64,000 nucleotides of DNA from the NCBI GenBank assembly GCA_035391225.1, contig DAOPKN010000007.1, positions 29,990-93,989 on the forward strand. Reading direction: 5' to 3'. Source of the stretch: DAOPKN01 sp035391225 (GTDB taxonomy: Bacteria > Thermotogota > Thermotogae > MWEM01). This document shows, in pieces, positions 52,000 through 60,755 of the stretch. A program made the translations under genes and the position numbers. How positions within the stretch are numbered: position 1 is the first letter of the stretch; every line of letters starts with the position of its first letter. The notes under the pieces were generated by a model, which was not told where the DNA came from, did no database searches, and worked only from the letters and a program-made list of their open reading frames with translations.

Positions 52000-54323
52000 A
52001 CGTTCTCCCCCTTGAGCGCCTTGAGAATCGTTTCCGGGCGAACCGGAAGGGAACGGAACCGGATACCCGTGGCGTGGAAAAGCGCATTGAGCAATGCCAC
52101 GGTGGGGGTGTCGATACCGATCTCCGATACACTCTTGGCCCCAAACGGACCCGTGGGCTCGTAACTTTCCACCAGGCGTGCGGTGATCTTTCCGTAGCTC
52201 GCCCGGTCGAAGATCTTGTAGCGGAAGAGCGACGCGTTGGTGGGTTTCCCCCTCGAATCGAAGGTGAGTTCCTCGAAGAAAGCGGTTCCCAGCCCCTGCA
52301 ACGTTGCACCTTCCACCTGCCCAAGCGCCAACTTGGGGTTGATGGGTGTTCCGCAATCCACGACACTCACGGTTTCCACGGGGTGTACCTCGCCGGTGCG
52401 CAAGTCCACTTCGATTTCCATGAAGCTCGCCATGAACGGCATGGGAGATTCGTCTCCCACGAACGATTCGGTGGCGGCGATTTGCCGTTGGTTGAAGGTG
52501 TAGAACAACTGGGTGCACAGTTGGGCGTAGGAGATGCTTTCGCCGGTGGAGGAGTTGTGCACGCCCTGGTCCTGGATGTGCAACTGCGCCACATCGCAGT
52601 CGAACAGTTCTGCCGCAGCCTGGAGAATGTGTTCCTTCACCTTCTTGGCGGTTTTCCACACCGCGTTCCCCGAAACGTAGGTGGTGCTGGAGGCGTAGGC
52701 CCCCACGTCGAAGGGTGTGGTATCCGTGTCGGAAGAGTAGATATGCACCATTTCCAACGGGACCTGCAACATCTCCGCTGCAATCTGGGACAGAACGGTA
52801 TCGCTTCCCGTTCCCAGGTCGGTGGCCCCCACCAAGAGGTTGAAGCTTCCATCGTCGTTCATCTTGATCGTGGCCGAAGCCATGTCCACCTTGGGAATCC
52901 CCGAGCCCTGCATGGCAAGCGCACATCCAACCCCGCGCACTTTGCCATCCTTGGGATGGGCAAGGCCGAACTGTTCCCTCTTGACCTGCCATCCAAAGAG
53001 TTCCTTACCCTGCGCAATGCAGTCGTCCAGCTTGCAGCTCTGCACGATCTGCTCCACTCCCTCGCGGCCTTCTCCCATGATTTGGAAAATGGGGGAACTC
53101 TCTTTTTCGCGAATGGAATTGCGTTCCTTGATGTACAGCGGGTCCATGTCCAGCTTCTGTGCCAGTTCGTCCAGGGCTCCATCCAGCGCCAGCAAGCCTT
53201 GTGGCGCACCATATCCCCGGTAGGCTCCCGCGTTGGGCAGGTTTGTGTACACGACGTCGGTGGAGAAACGCACCGCCTGCACCTTGTTGTAGAGTGGAAG
53301 CGTCTTGGAGCCGCAGACCATGGCCACCGTGAGCGCGTGGTCACCGTATGCACCGGTATTGGAAAGCACGTACATATCCAGTGCGTTCAGTTTGCCGGTT
53401 TTGTCCGCACCCAGGCGCACCCGCACATCCGTATCGTGGCGCGTGTAGGTTCCAATCAAACTCTCTTCGCGGGAGAGAACAAGTCGCGCGGGTTTCCCCG
53501 TTTTCCAGGTCACCGCGGCCACGTACCCTTCGATGATTACGCCTTGCTTGGCACCAAAACCCCCACCGATGCGCGGCTTGATCACGCGGATCTTGCCAGG
53601 CGGAAGCTGCAGGATGCGCGAGAGAATGCGCCGGGCATGGAAGGGCACCTGGGTGGAAGACACCACGACCAGCCGGCTTTTTTCGTCCAAGTAGGCAAAC
53701 GCGGCATGTGGTTCCAAGGGCACTTGTTGCGACTTGGGGTAGTAATAGGTCACATCCACCTTGACCTCGGATTCTTCGATCAGCCGATCCGTTTCCCCGA
53801 TTTCCATGGTGTAATGCGCGGCGATATTTTTGGTGGGGTCGAAGACGTTTTCCGCCTCTTTTTCGTCGTGGAGCACCACGTTCCCCTCCATTGCCTTGCG
53901 GAAATCCAACAAGGGCTCCAACACCTCGTAGTCCACCTGGATCTTCTTGAGCGCTCGATTCGCCGCCTTTTCGTCGCGCGCGGCCACAACGGCAACCACG
54001 TCACCCACGAAGCGCACCTTTTTGTCCAGCAGGAACGCATCGTAGGGAGAGGGCTCTGGAGCACCTTGTCCCGCACGGGTAAACGGAATCCGTGGCAGGT
54101 CTTCGTGGGTCAACACGCATTCCACATCGTCCATTTCGCGCGCCAGCGAGCAATCGATGCTACGAATGCGGGCGTGGGCATGCGGGCTGCGCAAGAGCTT
54201 TACCACCAACGCGTTGGCAGGGGCCATATCATCCGTGAAAACCGGCTTCCCCAGCACGAGGCTCTTCAGGTCTACTTTTTCGTTGGAATGTTTCACCACC
54301 TTGAAGTCATGGTTCGCGGACAT
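51996..54323 (-). CDS. Molybdopterin-binding subunit of a xanthine dehydrogenase-family hydroxylase
   Basis: A 775-residue large subunit of molybdenum hydroxylases (xanthine dehydrogenase, aldehyde oxidoreductase, CO-dehydrogenase-like). The N-terminal a/b-hammerhead domain (LGKPVFTDDMAPANALVVKLL) is followed by the cofactor-binding part with IGGGFGAKQG, AYRGYGAPQG, GVGCALAMQGSG, LGTGSDTVLSQIAAE and the base glutamate region FGAKSVSEIG. It hydroxylates a heterocycle or aldehyde with water. It is encoded with a [2Fe-2S] subunit, whose end it overlaps by 17 bases, but no FAD subunit. The substrate is not clear. Confidence 0.92.
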   Translation of the reverse strand: MSANHDFKVVKHSNEKVDLKSLVLGKPVFTDDMAPANALVVKLLRSPHAHARIRSIDCSLAREMDDVECVLTHEDLPRIPFTRAGQGAPEPSPYDAFLLDKKVRFVGDVVAVVAARDEKAANRALKKIQVDYEVLEPLLDFRKAMEGNVVLHDEKEAENVFDPTKNIAAHYTMEIGETDRLIEESEVKVDVTYYYPKSQQVPLEPHAAFAYLDEKSRLVVVSSTQVPFHARRILSRILQLPPGKIRVIKPRIGGGFGAKQGVIIEGYVAAVTWKTGKPARLVLSREESLIGTYTRHDTDVRVRLGADKTGKLNALDMYVLSNTGAYGDHALTVAMVCGSKTLPLYNKVQAVRFSTDVVYTNLPNAGAYRGYGAPQGLLALDGALDELAQKLDMDPLYIKERNSIREKESSPIFQIMGEGREGVEQIVQSCKLDDCIAQGKELFGWQVKREQFGLAHPKDGKVRGVGCALAMQGSGIPKVDMASATIKMNDDGSFNLLVGATDLGTGSDTVLSQIAAEMLQVPLEMVHIYSSDTDTTPFDVGAYASSTTYVSGNAVWKTAKKVKEHILQAAAELFDCDVAQLHIQDQGVHNSSTGESISYAQLCTQLFYTFNQRQIAATESFVGDESPMPFMASFMEIEVDLRTGEVHPVETVSVVDCGTPINPKLALGQVEGATLQGLGTAFFEELTFDSRGKPTNASLFRYKIFDRASYGKITARLVESYEPTGPFGAKSVSEIGIDTPTVALLNALFHATGIRFRSLPVRPETILKALKGENV

Positions 54324-54798
54324 CCTGCACTCCCCCCTTTCGCTGTTCGAAAAGTTTTTCCACGGCACTAATCTGGGCTTCGTACCCCGTGCAACGGCAA
54401 AGGTTCCCCGAAAGGTGCTTGCGAATCTGCTCACGGGAAAGCGAATCGTAGCGATCCAGTAATTCCCGCGTGGACATGATCAGGCCCGGAGCACAAAACC
54501 CGCATTGGAAAGCGTTCCCGTCGAGAAAGGCCTTTTGCACCGGGTCCAACTGCAAGTCGCTTCCCAGTCCTTCCAGTGTTTGGATCGCACAACCATTGGC
54601 GTGGGCGGCAAGGATCCCACAGGAAAGAACCGCCCGCCCATCCATGAGCACCGTGCAAGAACCACAGCTGGCACCATCGCACCCCTTTTTCACGCTTTTG
54701 AACCCACTGGCGCGCAGCAGATCCAGCAAGATCATCCCGGGTTCCACGTCGAATTCCCCTGGGGTACCGTTGATCGTCAAGCGAATTTTCACTCCCAT
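54307..54798 (-). CDS. [2Fe-2S] subunit of the molybdenum hydroxylase
   Basis: A 163-residue two-cluster ferredoxin-like subunit. The plant-type cluster is held by GCDGASCGSCTVLMDGRAVLSC-type cysteines (residues 45-67), and the second, helical cluster by CGFCAPG and CRCTGY. It carries electrons from the molybdenum site. With no flavin subunit nearby, electrons may go to ferredoxin or flavodoxin as in the aldehyde oxidoreductase of Desulfovibrio. The ATG at 54798 has AGGAGGGG in front. Confidence 0.94.
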   Translation of the reverse strand: MGVKIRLTINGTPGEFDVEPGMILLDLLRASGFKSVKKGCDGASCGSCTVLMDGRAVLSCGILAAHANGCAIQTLEGLGSDLQLDPVQKAFLDGNAFQCGFCAPGLIMSTRELLDRYDSLSREQIRKHLSGNLCRCTGYEAQISAVEKLFEQRKGGVQDVREP

Positions 54799-54823
54799 CC
54801 CCTCCTGTTTGCTCGTGTGCTTG

Positions 54824-54834
54824 ATTATATCACA
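54824..54834 (-). promoter_or_regulatory. Extended -10 of the molybdenum hydroxylase operon
   Basis: On the minus strand TGTGATATAAT, 26 bases before the ATG of the iron-sulfur subunit. It is one base from the TGTGGTATAAT at 54946 on the other strand. Confidence 0.65.
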
Positions 54835-54945
54835 CAAGCAACGGGGGGATAGGGTGCAGGGGTGCGGAAAGGCACGTTCTCCCCCAGGTTCCCCCGAAAG
54901 CCAAGGGCTGGGGGGACACGTATCCATTTCTCCAAAATTCGAGAC

Positions 54946-54956
54946 TGTGGTATAAT
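54946..54956 (+). promoter_or_regulatory. Extended -10 of the murQ operon
   Basis: TGTGGTATAAT, identical to the element before the DUF89 gene, about 60 bases before the murQ ATG. No -35 is seen at the expected place. Between this and the divergent promoter, CCCCCAG (54881) and CTGGGGG (54908) form an inverted repeat that could be a shared operator. Confidence 0.65.
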
Positions 54957-55017
54957 TTTGCCAATTTGAGCCCTGGAAAATTCATCCAGAACGGCAAACC
55001 ACCCAGAGGTGTTCGCG

Positions 55018-55932
55018 ATGTTCGATTTTGAAACCGAAAGCCTGAATCCCAAAAGCACGAACCTTGACCAGATACCCGTTTGCGACATCCTGCGTATCAT
55101 GAACGAAGAGGATGCCATCGTACCCCTTTCCATACGCGACCAGCTCTCCAACGTGGAGCAGATCGTCAAGATGTGCATCGATTCGTTGCAAAAGGGAGGG
55201 CGCATCGTGTACGCAGGTGCCGGCACCAGCGGGCGCATGGCGATCGTGGACGCGGTGGAGACCATCCCCACTTTCAATGCCCCACCGGAATGGTTCACCT
55301 GCCTCATGGCTGGGGGCGAACGCGCGTTCACGCAAGCGGTAGAAGCGGTGGAAGACCAAGAGGAAGCGGGAAAAAAAGCTGCCCATTCGATCCCCGTCCA
55401 CGCACAGGACACTGTCATCGGCATCTCTGCCAGTGGTAGGACACCCTTCGTGGCAGGTGTGTTCCAGGCGGCGCAGCAAGTGGGAGCCTCTCGCGGATTG
55501 ATTTGTAATGTTTCACGACCCGCCCTCCAGGAAGAAGCCCAAATCGTCGTCTCCCTACTGACGGGGCCCGAGGTGCTCACGGGTTCCACGCGCCTGAAGG
55601 CCGGGACTTCGCAAAAAATGGTGCTCAACATGATCAGCACCGCCACCATGGTCAAAATGGGCAAGGTTTTCGGAAACTTGATGGTGGACGTTCTCACCAT
55701 GAACCAGAAACTGCGTACGCGTGCCGTGAAAATGGTCAGCCTGGCGAGCGGTGCAGACGAGGTTGCATCCCAGCAAGCCTTGGAAAAGTGCAACTGGCAT
55801 CCCAAAACTGCCATCCTGATGCTTCTCTTGGACCTGCAGCCGGACCAGGCCCGCTCCATGCTCCAAGACCACGGTGGGTTCATTCGCAAGGCTCTTTCCC
55901 AGCAAAAATCCAGTCCCCGTGGTTCACAATGA
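55018..55932 (+). CDS. murQ: N-acetylmuramic acid 6-phosphate etherase
   Basis: A 304-residue MurQ with a SIS sugar-isomerase fold. FETESLNPKSTNLD is the family N-terminus, VYAGAGTSGRMAIVDAVE the phosphate loop, GISASGRTPFVAG the second SIS motif, and EVLTGSTRLKAGTSQKMVLN a strong MurQ signature. It splits the lactyl ether of MurNAc-6-phosphate to give GlcNAc-6-phosphate and D-lactate during peptidoglycan recycling. The ATG at 55018 has GAGGT eight bases upstream; a GTG at 55009 is possible. The end overlaps the kinase gene by four bases. Confidence 0.96.
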   Translation: MFDFETESLNPKSTNLDQIPVCDILRIMNEEDAIVPLSIRDQLSNVEQIVKMCIDSLQKGGRIVYAGAGTSGRMAIVDAVETIPTFNAPPEWFTCLMAGGERAFTQAVEAVEDQEEAGKKAAHSIPVHAQDTVIGISASGRTPFVAGVFQAAQQVGASRGLICNVSRPALQEEAQIVVSLLTGPEVLTGSTRLKAGTSQKMVLNMISTATMVKMGKVFGNLMVDVLTMNQKLRTRAVKMVSLASGADEVASQQALEKCNWHPKTAILMLLLDLQPDQARSMLQDHGGFIRKALSQQKSSPRGSQ

Positions 55933-56849
55933 CGGGGCCCAAGGGGTATTACATCGGCATCGACGCGGGAGGCAGCACCTTCCGAGCCGCCATCCTGGAT
56001 GCACGGGGCCATTTGGTCGACCAGATCCAGGTGGGCGTAAACATGAATCTTCTTTCGTCCGATCCCGAATCCTTCTTTCAATCCGTGAAGGGGCTTTTCA
56101 TCCAGTATCCCCAGGCGCTTGGCATCTCCATTGGAATGGCCGGTACGGGGGGGACAACCCAACGTACCGGACTCCAAAAGCTGGTGCGCGGTCTATTTGG
56201 AAGCACCGTCCCCTTGGAAATCCGCACCGATGCGCATGCCGCGCTTTTCGCAAATTTCCAACACCAACCGGGTATCCTGCTGATTTGCGGCACGGGTTCC
56301 ATCGTTTTGGGCCAAGACGCGCATGGAGAGCAATTGCGAAGCGGTGGGTGGGGATACCTGCTGGGAGACGAAGGGGGAGGTTTTTGGCTCGTGAAGCAAG
56401 TGTTCCTGGAGTACCTCGCCTACTGCGACGGGCTATCGGAGCACCGCCCTTTCTTCGAACAACTGGAAGCCGATCTGGGAAAGCAACCCCGCGAAATCGT
56501 CACGCGTTTTTACCAGGGTTCCTCGCGGAACGACCTATCCGCCCTTTCCCAGAAATGGTTGGGTAGCGACGATCCCTGGGTTTGGAGCATTGCCCAGCAA
56601 GGCATCGAAACCTGCGTGCAAAGGGTGGTAGTGGTTTTCCAAAAATTGCGTCTTCCTGTGTTGCGGGTGGCCTATACGGGGGGAATGTTCCACAATCCGC
56701 GTTTTTCGAGCCTTTTCCTGGACATGCTCCGGGAACGAGTTCCCGGGGCGCAAGCCTTCCCCGGGGTTACCAACGTATCCCTTTTCCTCGCGCGTGCGAT
56801 GCTACAAAAAGTGGAAAAGGGATCCATCGTAGGGGAGGATTTGCCGTGA
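55929..56849 (+). CDS. BadF/BadG-type amino-sugar kinase (GlcNAc/MurNAc kinase, MurK-like)
   Basis: A 306-residue ATPase of the BadF/BadG/BcrA/BcrD group in the actin-like fold. Phosphate motifs are YIGIDAGGSTFRAAILD and LLICGTGSIVLG, with DEGGGFWLVKQ and AYTGGMFHN. Relatives include N-acetylglucosamine kinase and the MurNAc/GlcNAc kinase MurK of Clostridium acetobutylicum, which also lies beside murQ. It should make MurNAc-6-phosphate for MurQ, and perhaps GlcNAc-6-phosphate. Start and stop overlap both neighbours by four bases. Confidence 0.88.
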   Translation: MTGPKGYYIGIDAGGSTFRAAILDARGHLVDQIQVGVNMNLLSSDPESFFQSVKGLFIQYPQALGISIGMAGTGGTTQRTGLQKLVRGLFGSTVPLEIRTDAHAALFANFQHQPGILLICGTGSIVLGQDAHGEQLRSGGWGYLLGDEGGGFWLVKQVFLEYLAYCDGLSEHRPFFEQLEADLGKQPREIVTRFYQGSSRNDLSALSQKWLGSDDPWVWSIAQQGIETCVQRVVVVFQKLRLPVLRVAYTGGMFHNPRFSSLFLDMLRERVPGAQAFPGVTNVSLFLARAMLQKVEKGSIVGEDLP

Positions 56850-57637
56850 ACATCGCCGTGCTGATGAAACAGGTACCAGATTCCGACGAAGTGAAACTCG
56901 ATGAAAAAACCGGAACGATGATCCGGGAAGGCGCGGGGACCATCATCAATCCGCTGGACCTGCACGCGATCGAACAAGCGGTGCAGATGGCCAGGCGGTG
57001 CGAGGGCACGGTAACCGTTCTTTCCATGGGACCCCCACAGACCGAGGAATCGCTGCGGGAGGCAATGGCGATGGGTGCGCACAAGGCTTTGCTTGCCACG
57101 GATCGCCGTTTCGCGGGTTCGGATAGCTGGGCCACCTCGCGCGTGCTGTCCAGCCTGGTAACGCGCCTTGGAGGTTTTGACCTGGTCCTGGCCGGAGAAA
57201 AGGCCACCGACGGCGAAACCGGCCAGGTTGGTCCAGAAGTAGCTTCCATGCTGGACATCCCCTTTTGCACGTACGTATCCGAAATCCACGTGGATGTTTC
57301 CCGTGGAGGGGTTGTGGCTACCCGAACGGTGGAAGACGGGTACGAACGGCAGTTCTTGCCCTTTCCCTGCTTGCTCACCGTTTTGAGTGACCTGAACCAA
57401 CCCTCCATGCCTACGCTTTCCGGGAAGATCCGTGCACGCGAAGCATCCGTGGAGCGGGTTTCCGCCGCGGAGCTGGATATCCCCGCGGACGAACTGGGAC
57501 TCAACGGCTCTCCCACCCGGGTGAGCAAGGTCTCCTTTCCCAAGATCCAGCGGGAAAACCAACTGTTCCAGGGTTCTTCCCTGGAAGAAGGGATCGACCT
57601 CTTCCTTCAGAAATGCAAAGAGATGGCGATCTTGTAG
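56846..57637 (+). CDS. etfB: Electron transfer flavoprotein beta subunit
   Basis: A 263-residue EtfB. It opens NIAVLMKQVPDSDEVKLDE, with NPLDLHAIEQAVQMA and the nucleotide-binding LVLAGEKATDGETGQVGPEV. The DGxTxQVGP sequence resembles the pattern I recall for bifurcating (two-FAD) Etf rather than the DDDCNQTG of AMP-binding Etf. It pairs with EtfA to pass electrons between NAD(H), ferredoxin and a dehydrogenase. The GTG at 56846 overlaps the kinase stop by four bases, with GGGGAGG just upstream. Confidence 0.93.
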   Translation: MNIAVLMKQVPDSDEVKLDEKTGTMIREGAGTIINPLDLHAIEQAVQMARRCEGTVTVLSMGPPQTEESLREAMAMGAHKALLATDRRFAGSDSWATSRVLSSLVTRLGGFDLVLAGEKATDGETGQVGPEVASMLDIPFCTYVSEIHVDVSRGGVVATRTVEDGYERQFLPFPCLLTVLSDLNQPSMPTLSGKIRAREASVERVSAAELDIPADELGLNGSPTRVSKVSFPKIQRENQLFQGSSLEEGIDLFLQKCKEMAIL

Positions 57638-57648
57638 AGGAGGAAAAC

Positions 57649-58674
57649 ATGCCCGAAACCAATCCAAGCACCCAAACTGGGGGAATGCTGGTCATCGGGG
57701 AAGTACGGAACCACGTGGTTCTTCCCGTCACCCTGGAACTGGTGGGAAAAGCCCGCCAGCTCGCGGACGCCCGGAATACCGTGGTGCGTGTCTTCTTGAT
57801 GTTCGACGAAGTACCCCAAGCATCGCTGCAAGAACTCGTGGATTGCGGAGCAGACCACGTTTTCTTCGCGCGCCATCCCTCCCTGCACCTTTTCGATCCC
57901 CACGTGCAAACCCGGCTCGTGGTGGAAGTGATCGGCCGCTTGCAACCCGAAGTGGTGCTGGCGGGCGCCACCTCCTCCGGACGCACCGTTCTTCCCGCTG
58001 TTGCTGGGAAAATCCACACGGGTCTCACCGCCGACTGCACGGGTTTGGACATCGAGGAGCAAACGGGTTTGCTCCTCCAGACGCGCCCGGCAATCGGCGG
58101 GAACATCATGGCCACGATCAAAACCCCCAACCACCGTCCGCAAATGGCCACCGTTCGCCCGCGCACCTTTCCCCGACCCATTCCTTCCCCGCGCAGTGGA
58201 GAAATCCACCCTTGGGAGTTCGCAGAAGAGCATTTTCGATCCCCCATACAGGTGTTGGATTTCAAACCCCTGCAAGGGGAAAACGAGAACATCCAAGAGA
58301 TGGATGTGATCGTGGCTGGTGGCAAGGGGGTTAAGCGTGCTGAGACCTTCGAGAAGCTTCGCCAGCTGGCGCATTTACTCGACGGCGGCGTGGGAGCCTC
58401 GCGCCCAACCATCGAATCGCGCTGGATTTCCTATCCGCACCAGGTGGGGTTGAGCGGAAAGGTGGTTTCCCCCAAGCTGTACATGGCTTTCGGCATTTCC
58501 GGCAGCGTACAGCACCTTGCTGGAATGCAAACCGCGGAATACATCGTGGCCATCAACAAGGACCCGGATGCTCCCATCTTCCAAGTGGCCAACCTGGGGC
58601 TTTGCGGTGACCTTTTCGACATCCTGCCCCGTATCCTGCAAAAAATCGAGGGTTTACAGGAGGAAAAACCATGA
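57649..58674 (+). CDS. etfA: Electron transfer flavoprotein alpha subunit
   Basis: A 341-residue EtfA. The N-terminal half (MLVIGEVRNHVVLPVTLELVG) is the Rossmann-like domain, and the C-terminal FAD domain shows VIVAGGKGVK, the GASRPTIE segment, SGKVVSPKLYMAFGISGSVQH and AINKDPDAPIFQVANLG. No extra N-terminal ferredoxin domain is present, in contrast to LctC of Acetobacterium woodii as I recall it. The ATG at 57649 has GGAGG in front; the end overlaps the dehydrogenase start by four bases. Confidence 0.95.
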   Translation: MPETNPSTQTGGMLVIGEVRNHVVLPVTLELVGKARQLADARNTVVRVFLMFDEVPQASLQELVDCGADHVFFARHPSLHLFDPHVQTRLVVEVIGRLQPEVVLAGATSSGRTVLPAVAGKIHTGLTADCTGLDIEEQTGLLLQTRPAIGGNIMATIKTPNHRPQMATVRPRTFPRPIPSPRSGEIHPWEFAEEHFRSPIQVLDFKPLQGENENIQEMDVIVAGGKGVKRAETFEKLRQLAHLLDGGVGASRPTIESRWISYPHQVGLSGKVVSPKLYMAFGISGSVQHLAGMQTAEYIVAINKDPDAPIFQVANLGLCGDLFDILPRILQKIEGLQEEKP

Positions 58675-60107
58675 ACGCCCCATACGGCCAACTGACCCCT
58701 GCGCTCGTCGCGCAAATGCGCGGCATCGTGGGGGGCCATAACCTTTCCCAAGATCCCGAACGCCTGGAGGTGTATTCGCACGACGAGGTGAGCGGAAAGC
58801 AGTACCGCTACCTACCCGAGGTGGTGGTGTACCCCGAGAGCACGGAACAGGTTTCGCAGCTCATGGCATTGTGCCACTCCCATCGTATTCCCGTGACACC
58901 CCGCGGGGCGGGAACGGGCCTTTCCGGCGGGGCGGTGCCCCTGTTCGGGGGCGTGGTTTTGTCGCTGGAAAAGATGAACCGCATCCTGGAGCTCGACGCG
59001 CGCACACTCACGGTTACGACCCAGCCGGGGGTGATCACCGATGAAATCCAGAAGCTCGCCCGGGAGAACGGGTTGCTGTACGCCGGTGACCCCTGTTCCT
59101 CCGACGCTTCCTTCATCGGGGGGAACGTTGCGGAAAACGCGGGGGGAAACAAGGTGGTGAAATACGGTCCCACGGGAAGCCATGTACTGGGGCTGGAAGT
59201 GGTGCTGGCCGATGGAAGGGTAACCCATTTCGGGGGAAAGCGCGTGAAGGACGTGACCGGATTCGACTTCGTGCACCTCATGGTGGGGTCGGAAGGCACC
59301 CTGGGAATCATCACCCAGGTCACGTTGCGGCTCATTCCCCTTTCCCGCTACATCGTCGATCTGCTTGTTCCCTTCGAAAGCGTGCAAGCGGCCATCGATT
59401 TTGTGCCCCGCATGATGGTGCAAGCCCGGCTCATCCCTTCTTCCATCGAGTTCATGGACCACGGCTCGTTGCAGCTCACGCAGAAGTACCTCAACGCAAC
59501 GCTACCCTACGGCGATTCGGGTGCGCACCTCATCCTGGAATTGGAGGGAAACGACAAGGACGTTCTGTTCGAAGACTACCGACGCGTGGGAGAACTCTGC
59601 CTCAAGGAAGGTGCGCAGCAAGTGTTCGTGGCAGACAACCGCAACACCCGGGAAAAGATCTGGAAGGCGCGCAAGGCAATCGCGGAAGCCATCTCCAGTT
59701 TCTACCCCCTGAACTGCATGGAAGACGTGGTGGTTCCCATCGACAAGATTCCACAGCTGATGGAAGCCGTGCAGGCACTGTCGGAGAAAACGGGGATCTC
59801 GACCATCAACTTCGGGCATGCGGGGGATGGCAACATGCACGTCACGTTCCTGAACACCGAAGACGACGAGGAACGCTGGAACGCAAGGATTAAGGAAGTC
59901 TTGCAAGAGCTATACACGCACACCATCGCGCTGGGAGGAACCCTTTCGGGGGAACACGGAATCGGCCTGAAGCGAAAGCCTTTCCTTCCGCTGGTGCTCG
60001 ACGCCACAAGCCGGGAACTCATCCAAAGGGTGAAAGCGGCATTCGACCCGGCGGGTATCTTGAACCCGGGAAAGATCGTGGACCTTCTTCCGGACGGGGG
60101 GAAATGA
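58671..60107 (+). CDS. FAD-linked D-lactate/glycolate dehydrogenase (GlcD/LctD type)
   Basis: A 478-residue flavoenzyme. The PCMH-type FAD domain is VTPRGAGTGLSGGAVPLFGG, GGNVAENAGGNKVVKYG and KRVKDVTGFDFVHLMVGSEG; the C-terminal oxidase domain has the metal/substrate histidines in GHAGDGNMHV and GEHGIGLKRKPFL. It oxidises a 2-hydroxyacid, most likely D-lactate. It lacks a fused iron-sulfur domain and is encoded directly after etfB and etfA, in the order of the confurcating lactate dehydrogenase LctBCD, so EtfAB should take its electrons. MurQ in the same operon supplies D-lactate. Confidence 0.92.
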   Translation: MNAPYGQLTPALVAQMRGIVGGHNLSQDPERLEVYSHDEVSGKQYRYLPEVVVYPESTEQVSQLMALCHSHRIPVTPRGAGTGLSGGAVPLFGGVVLSLEKMNRILELDARTLTVTTQPGVITDEIQKLARENGLLYAGDPCSSDASFIGGNVAENAGGNKVVKYGPTGSHVLGLEVVLADGRVTHFGGKRVKDVTGFDFVHLMVGSEGTLGIITQVTLRLIPLSRYIVDLLVPFESVQAAIDFVPRMMVQARLIPSSIEFMDHGSLQLTQKYLNATLPYGDSGAHLILELEGNDKDVLFEDYRRVGELCLKEGAQQVFVADNRNTREKIWKARKAIAEAISSFYPLNCMEDVVVPIDKIPQLMEAVQALSEKTGISTINFGHAGDGNMHVTFLNTEDDEERWNARIKEVLQELYTHTIALGGTLSGEHGIGLKRKPFLPLVLDATSRELIQRVKAAFDPAGILNPGKIVDLLPDGGK

Positions 60108-60111
60108 ACCC

Positions 60112-60753
60112 GTGCTGCGTTCGCCCGCCCAAATCCTGCTGTCCATCCCAGCCATCCTCATCGGGTTGACTTTCCACGAACTGGCCCACGCCTGGATGGC
60201 GGATCGCCTGGGAGACCCCACACCGCGTTCGCAAGGAAGGCTGAGCCTCAATCCCCTCGTGCACCTCGACCTCATGGGAATCTTGGCCTTCGTGTTCCTG
60301 GGAATCGGCTGGGCCAAGCCGGTGCAAACGAACCCGTACAACTTCAAGAAACTGAAGCGGGATTTCTTCCTGGTTTCGTTCGCCGGCCCCGTGGCAAACT
60401 GGATGGTGGGCATCGTGGTTTTCTTCGTGGAATGGCTGTTACTCTTCTTCTGGCCACAGAGCTACTTCAGCTTTTCCGCGCTCTACGACGTGTTGCACTT
60501 CATCATCCTGATGAACTTCGCCCTTTTCTGGCTCAACCTACTGCCCATTCCCCCGCTGGACGGCTACCAGATGATTCGCCCCTTCGTGCCACGGCGTTAC
60601 TCCCGTTGGCTGGGCTACTACGAGCAGTACGGCTTTCTGCTGCTGTTGGCACTCCTTTTCTTGGGGGGCCACCTTCTGTTCGCCGGGGCGCAATGGATGT
60701 TTTCCATCTTGGTGCGTTTTTTGCCCATTCCCTCCACCTTTTTTGGGGGGTAG
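60112..60753 (+). CDS. Site-2 protease family membrane metalloprotease (M50)
   Basis: A 213-residue M50 peptidase of the small, multi-helix type. Zinc ligands are HELAH near residue 22 and the aspartate in LPIPPLDGYQM near 145; about five membrane helices are predicted. Such proteases cut membrane-bound substrates; members of this compact subgroup have no known targets. The GTG start at 60112 has GGGGGGAAA in front and follows the dehydrogenase by four bases. It is convergent with the threonine synthase gene, only two bases away. Confidence 0.9.
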   Translation: MLRSPAQILLSIPAILIGLTFHELAHAWMADRLGDPTPRSQGRLSLNPLVHLDLMGILAFVFLGIGWAKPVQTNPYNFKKLKRDFFLVSFAGPVANWMVGIVVFFVEWLLLFFWPQSYFSFSALYDVLHFIILMNFALFWLNLLPIPPLDGYQMIRPFVPRRYSRWLGYYEQYGFLLLLALLFLGGHLLFAGAQWMFSILVRFLPIPSTFFGG

Positions 60754-60755
60754 GC

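Noticed and set aside
51166..52992. The nitrilase frame extended to 608 codons
   Set aside because: The upstream part is an alternative frame within the molybdenum hydroxylase gene; the family N-terminus begins near 51999.
51765..54371. Plus-strand frame of 868 codons opposite the molybdenum hydroxylase
   Set aside because: It is antisense to a gene with all family motifs; its composition (very rich in H, R, G, V) is that of the reverse-strand shadow.
54881..54914. A transcript hairpin between the molybdenum hydroxylase and murQ promoters
   Set aside because: The inverted repeat lies upstream of both predicted transcription starts, so it would not be in either RNA; at most it is a DNA site.
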